A stretch of DNA of 8,352 nucleotides from Modestobacter sp. GTDB taxonomy: Bacteria; Actinomycetota; Actinomycetes; Mycobacteriales; Geodermatophilaceae. Below, one piece after another: positions 5,785 to 8,352 of this stretch. The notes beneath the pieces are model-generated. The model worked only from the letters and a program-made list of their open reading frames with translations, did not search any database and was not told the DNA's origin. The DNA is taken from contig JAOPWG010000272.1 in the NCBI GenBank assembly GCA_025965775.1, positions 1 to 8,352 on the forward strand, given 5' to 3'. The first letter of the stretch is position 1. Every line of letters begins with the position of its first letter. The translations under genes were made by a program, and so were the position numbers.

Positions 5785-5892
5785 TCAGCTGCTCCGCGTC
5801 GCGTGCGCAGTGCGCAGGCCCGTGTGCGCCGCGTGGTAGCAGGCGCCGTCGCGGCGAGCCACGAACGTGGCGACTCCCTCGTGGCTGACCAT
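5785..5892 (-). CDS. Doubtful small ORF, 35 aa
   Basis: ATG at 5892 to TGA at 5785-5787 encodes MVSHEGVATFVARRDGACYH and 15 further residues. Nearly all third codon positions are G or C within this ORF, while the same frame upstream of the ATG loses this bias, hinting at real coding. Against it: the only purine-rich sequence (GAGG) is 2-3 nt from the ATG, too close for a normal ribosome-binding site, and I recognise no family. The rest of the 5699-5969 interval shows no other gene. Confidence 0.22.
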   Translation of the reverse strand: MVSHEGVATFVARRDGACYHAAHTGLRTAHATRSS

Positions 5893-5969
5893 CGCCTCGA
5901 CGCCGCGATGTGGGCCCCGTCGAGGCCGACGCTCGCCGCTTCCGTACGGTCGCCGCTGGTCGGGAACGG

Positions 5970-6146
5970 TCAGCCCCGCAGGGCACCCGCCCAGCGCCAG
6001 TCCCCCGCCGACCCGAGGTACTCCACGCGCTGCACGTCCTCATCCCGCTCCGCGTCCTCGGCCCACGCGAGCGCGTCGGCGTGCTCGGCGAACTCCTCCT
6101 CCGCCACGACGTCGCCCATCGCGTCGAGGAACCGGTAGCGCGTCAC
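5970..6146 (-). CDS. Small acidic hypothetical protein, 58 aa
   Basis: GTG at 6146 to TGA at 5970-5972 encodes a 58-aa acidic protein: it starts MTRYRFLDAMGDVVAEEEFA, continues with an acidic helix rich in Asp, Glu and Ala, and ends GDWRWAGALRG. Codon third positions are almost all G or C, and the composition looks like a real small soluble protein. No Shine-Dalgarno is present. Instead TAAGCT (6153-6158, minus strand) sits six bases before the GTG, exactly where a -10 box would put transcription start on the start codon, so a leaderless mRNA is likely. An in-frame ATG at 6119 is an alternative. I do not recognise the family. It is divergent from the sdh operon. Confidence 0.6.
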   Translation of the reverse strand: MTRYRFLDAMGDVVAEEEFAEHADALAWAEDAERDEDVQRVEYLGSAGDWRWAGALRG

Positions 6147-6152
6147 GTCGCG

Positions 6153-6158
6153 AGCTTA
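6153..6158 (-). promoter_or_regulatory. -10 box for a leaderless transcript
   Basis: TAAGCT on the minus strand ends 6 nt before the GTG start of the 58-aa gene. No convincing -35 is visible at 16-18 nt, which is common for actinobacterial leaderless promoters. Confidence 0.4.
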
Positions 6159-6162
6159 GGGC

Positions 6163-6327
6163 GGCCGGTCAGCCGGCGGACCGGCGTCCGATCCGCCAAC
6201 TCGACCCGGCGCAGTGTGTGCGCCATTGCCGGCCGGTCAGGGCTGCGCACCGGGCCGGACGCCACCCGCCGCCTCGGAACGGCAGGCTGCGTGCGCACCG
6301 CAGGAGCGCCGATCGCAGAAGTATCAT
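6163..6327 (+). promoter_or_regulatory. Upstream region of the sdh operon
   Basis: The 269-bp divergent gap 6147-6415 contains no gene I can support. It holds the hairpin GCCGGTC (6164-6170)/GACCGGC (6179-6185), a 10-bp direct repeat GGCCGGTCAG (6163-6172 and 6231-6240), and the related pair GGCTGCGCACCG (6241-6252) and GGCTGCGTGCGCACCG (6285-6300). TATCAT (6322-6327) is a good -10 candidate, about 90 bp before the first ATG, but its -35 is poor. The second repeat pair lies at and upstream of that -35 position, where a regulator might bind. Confidence 0.3.
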
Positions 6328-6415
6328 CGCCAAGCCTCTTTCCTCAGGCCCACGTCCGTGGTCGACTGCGTGCCTCCGCCGTCCCGGCGGCGTCAGCAGC
6401 AATCTGGAGGCAGAG

Positions 6416-6667
6416 ATGTCTTTGGAGCAGGACGTGGCGGCGGCCCGCAGGGCCGTCGATGCCCTGGAGCAGGCGTGCGCACCGGTCACGAGGCACTTCG
6501 GCGACACCGTGGACGCGCGCCGGCTGAGGGTCGACGTCACCCGGCTGCGCGACGATCTCAATCTGCTGTGCGGCGTCCAGCCGCACTCGGCGTACGAGCC
6601 GTTCGCGGCCGTCTACGGCGACGGTGACGACGAGGGCTTGGGCGGGGCCGGCCGCACGGCGCCGTGA
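6416..6667 (+). CDS. Small hypothetical protein coupled to sdhC, 83 aa
   Basis: An 83-aa soluble protein starting MSLEQDVAAARRAVDALEQA. The first 50 residues look helical with alternating hydrophobic and charged positions (ALEQACAPV, RRLRVDVTRLRDDLNLL), and the tail is Gly/Asp-rich. GGAGG (6406-6410) lies 5 nt before the ATG, an excellent site. Its TGA overlaps the GTG of the membrane-anchor gene by 4 bases (GTGA), so translation is coupled and the product may be made in step with the Sdh complex. No membrane segment is present, so it is not an SdhF-like membrane subunit. I do not recognise the family. An assembly factor or accessory subunit is possible. Confidence 0.72.
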   Translation: MSLEQDVAAARRAVDALEQACAPVTRHFGDTVDARRLRVDVTRLRDDLNLLCGVQPHSAYEPFAAVYGDGDDEGLGGAGRTAP

Positions 6668-7494
6668 CCACCACCGCGCCACGCGGGACCGGGACGGCCG
6701 TTCCCGGACGCGGGACCGGGACCGACACCTCCGGCCGTGCGGCGATCGCGGCGCGGACGCTCCGTACCGACCGTTGGTGGCTCCAGCCGCTGCTGACCGC
6801 CGTGGCACTGGTGTTGTTCATCGTCTACTCGACCCTGCGCGCCTTCGAGAACGCGTACTACGTCGCCGAGCCCTACATCTCGCCGTTCTACTCGCCGTGT
6901 CTCACCACGACCTGTGCGGGCGACACGTTCCCGAAGCTGTTCACCGGACCCGCCTGGATCTCCCCCGCGATCTACATCCTCATCGTGCCGCTCGGCTTCC
7001 GGCTGACCTGCTACTACTACCGGAAGGCCTACTACCGATCGTTCTGGCTGTCGCCACCGGCGTGCGCGGTCGCCGAGCCGCACCGGCGCTACACCGGTGA
7101 GGCCCGGCTGCCGCTGCTCGGCCAGAACCTGCACCGCTACTTCTTCTACCTCGGGCTGATCTTCAACGTCATCCTCACCTACGACGCCGTCCTCGCGTTC
7201 CGCAACGGGCAGGGTGCCTGGGGGCACATGGGTCTGGGCACCCTGGTGCTCGTCGCGAACGCGATCCTGCTGTGGCTGTACTCGCTGTCCTGCCACTCCT
7301 GCCGGCACATCGTCGGGGGCCGGCTCAACTCCTTCTCCCGGCACCCGCTGCGCTACCGGTTCTGGACGGCCGTCTCGTCCCTCAACGCCCGCCACATGAC
7401 GTTCGCATGGATCTCGCTCTTCGGTGTCGCGTTCGCCGACTTCTACGTCCGACTGGTCGCCACCGGCACGATTCCCGACCTGAGGTTCTTCTGA
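6664..7494 (+). CDS. sdhC: Succinate dehydrogenase membrane anchor, mycobacterial Sdh1 type
   Basis: A 276-aa membrane protein matching in size and order the single anchor of mycobacterial Sdh1 (Rv0249c type, about 273 aa), which carries electrons from succinate oxidation to menaquinone. After a Gly/Thr-rich N-terminus come about five hydrophobic segments (near 39-60, 97-117, 155-180, 188-208 and 239-262). YSLSCHSCRHIVGGRL contains C210, H211, C213 and H215 at the end of the fourth segment. Mycobacterial Sdh1 was reported to have a membrane-embedded Rieske-type [2Fe-2S] cluster, and this CHSCRH motif is the obvious ligand candidate; that assignment is my inference. GTG at 6664 is the only plausible start. 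The gene overlaps the upstream ORF by 4 bases and the flavoprotein start by 1 base. Confidence 0.88.
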   Translation: MTTTAPRGTGTAVPGRGTGTDTSGRAAIAARTLRTDRWWLQPLLTAVALVLFIVYSTLRAFENAYYVAEPYISPFYSPCLTTTCAGDTFPKLFTGPAWISPAIYILIVPLGFRLTCYYYRKAYYRSFWLSPPACAVAEPHRRYTGEARLPLLGQNLHRYFFYLGLIFNVILTYDAVLAFRNGQGAWGHMGLGTLVLVANAILLWLYSLSCHSCRHIVGGRLNSFSRHPLRYRFWTAVSSLNARHMTFAWISLFGVAFADFYVRLVATGTIPDLRFF

Positions 7495-8352
7495 TGGTGG
7501 AGTTCGAGAAGCACGCGTATGACGTCGTCGTCGTCGGAGCGGGAGGGGCCGGGCTTCGCGCGGCGATCGCGGCCCACGAGGCCGGCGCGCGTACCGCCGT
7601 GGTGTGCAAGTCCCTGCTCGGCAAGGCGCACACGGTCATGGCGGAGGGCGGCATCGCCGCGGCGATGGCCAACCTCTACCCCGAGGACAACTGGCGGGTG
7701 CATTTCCGCGACACGATGCGCGGCGGCAAGATGCTCAACCACTGGCGGATGGCGCAGCTGCACGCGCAGGAAGCGCCGGACCGGGTGCGCGAGCTCGAGG
7801 ACTGGGGCGCGCTGTTCGACCGCACCGAGGACGGTCTGATCAGCCAGCGCGACTTCGGCGGCCACCGGTTCGCACGCCTCGCCCACGTCGGTGACCGCAC
7901 CGGGCTCGAGCTGATCCGCACCCTGCAGCAGCGCACCGTCGCACTCGGCATCGACGTCTACATGGAGTGCACGATCACCCGGCTGCTCACCGGTCGCGGG
8001 GGCGGTGGGGCAGGCGATGAGAGAGCCATCACGGGCGCCTTCGGGTACTGGCGCGAGTCCGGGCGTTTCCTCGCCTGGGAGGCGCCGTCGGTCGTGCTCG
8101 CCACCGGCGGGATCGGCAAGACCTACAAGGTCACCTCGAACTCCTGGGAGTACACCGGCGACGGCCACTCCCTCGCGCTCCAGGCCGGCGCCACGCTCGT
8201 GAACATGGAGTTCGTGCAGTTCCACCCCACCGGGATGGTGTGGCCGCCGTCGGTGCGCGGGATCCTCGTGACCGAGAGCGTCCGCGGCGACGGCGGCGTG
8301 CTGAAGAACTCCGCGGGCAACCGCTTCATGTTCGACTACATCCCCGACTTCT
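7494..8352 (+). CDS. sdhA: Succinate dehydrogenase flavoprotein subunit, 5' part
   Basis: The first 286 codons of the FAD subunit; the gene continues past the right edge. VVVVGAGGAG (11-20) is the Rossmann dinucleotide-binding motif. KAHTVMAEGG (44-53) holds His46, equivalent to the histidine that carries covalent FAD in SdhA/FrdA. MEFVQFHPTG (238-247) contains the active-site His244, and LVTESVRGDGG follows with the conserved Thr-Glu pair. The catalytic Arg residues lie beyond the window. The ATG at 7494 overlaps the sdhC stop (TGATG), giving tight coupling. The sdhC-sdhA order is that of mycobacterial Sdh1, so an iron-sulfur subunit gene (sdhB) is expected next. A Gly-rich insertion (GRGGGGAGDERAITG, about residues 167-181) interrupts the region before the ATGGIG motif and is probably a surface loop. 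Confidence 0.95.
   Translation, partial: MVEFEKHAYDVVVVGAGGAGLRAAIAAHEAGARTAVVCKSLLGKAHTVMAEGGIAAAMANLYPEDNWRVHFRDTMRGGKMLNHWRMAQLHAQEAPDRVRELEDWGALFDRTEDGLISQRDFGGHRFARLAHVGDRTGLELIRTLQQRTVALGIDVYMECTITRLLTGRGGGGAGDERAITGAFGYWRESGRFLAWEAPSVVLATGGIGKTYKVTSNSWEYTGDGHSLALQAGATLVNMEFVQFHPTGMVWPPSVRGILVTESVRGDGGVLKNSAGNRFMFDYIPDF

Noticed and set aside
1..8352. CRISPR arrays, tRNA or rRNA genes, insertion sequences, attachment sites
   Set aside because: No regularly spaced repeats, RNA gene signatures, transposase coding or flanking inverted repeats were seen on either strand.

Overview
High-GC (roughly 70%) DNA with strongly G/C-biased third codon positions, GTG starts, a leaderless-looking small gene and a mycobacterial-type Sdh1 operon. 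All of this points to an actinobacterium, probably of the Pseudonocardia/Geodermatophilaceae/Mycobacteriales kind; species cannot be told from the sequence.

Layout. (1) 1-151, minus: 5' end of a cyclase/kynurenine-formamidase-like gene. (2) 255-1211, minus: a transcription factor joining an XRE-type HTH to a complete TetR-type repressor. (3) 1212-1730: a non-coding stretch holding the regulator's promoter and a 16-bp perfect palindrome, a frameshifted remnant of a zinc-type alcohol dehydrogenase, and a strong hairpin that probably terminates the next gene. (4) 1731-2750 (minus) and 2918-4153 (plus): a divergent pair, an APH-fold kinase and an acyl-CoA dehydrogenase, corresponding to the two halves of eukaryotic ACAD10/ACAD11 and to LvaA/LvaC of levulinate catabolism. 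(5) 4261-5698, minus: a DUF1326-DUF2182 pair, a Cys-rich soluble protein and a Cys-rich membrane protein. (6) 5785-6146, minus: one convincing 58-aa small gene and one doubtful 35-aa ORF. (7) 6416 to window end, plus: a small 83-aa ORF, an Sdh1-type membrane anchor with a CHSCRH motif, and the first half of the succinate dehydrogenase flavoprotein, with stop/start overlaps.

How it works together. The half-site CTGAAC(A/G)(C/T) lies at or just downstream of the predicted -10 of the cyclase, regulator, kinase and dehydrogenase promoters. This suggests that the XRE-TetR protein represses itself and a small acyl-CoA catabolic regulon: the kinase would phosphorylate a hydroxyacyl-CoA and the dehydrogenase would process the product. 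The substrate is inferred, not shown. The DUF1326/DUF2182 pair and the sdh operon look like separate units. The most novel elements are the two-headed regulator with its operator set, the small ORF coupled to sdhC, and the ADH remnant inside the regulon.
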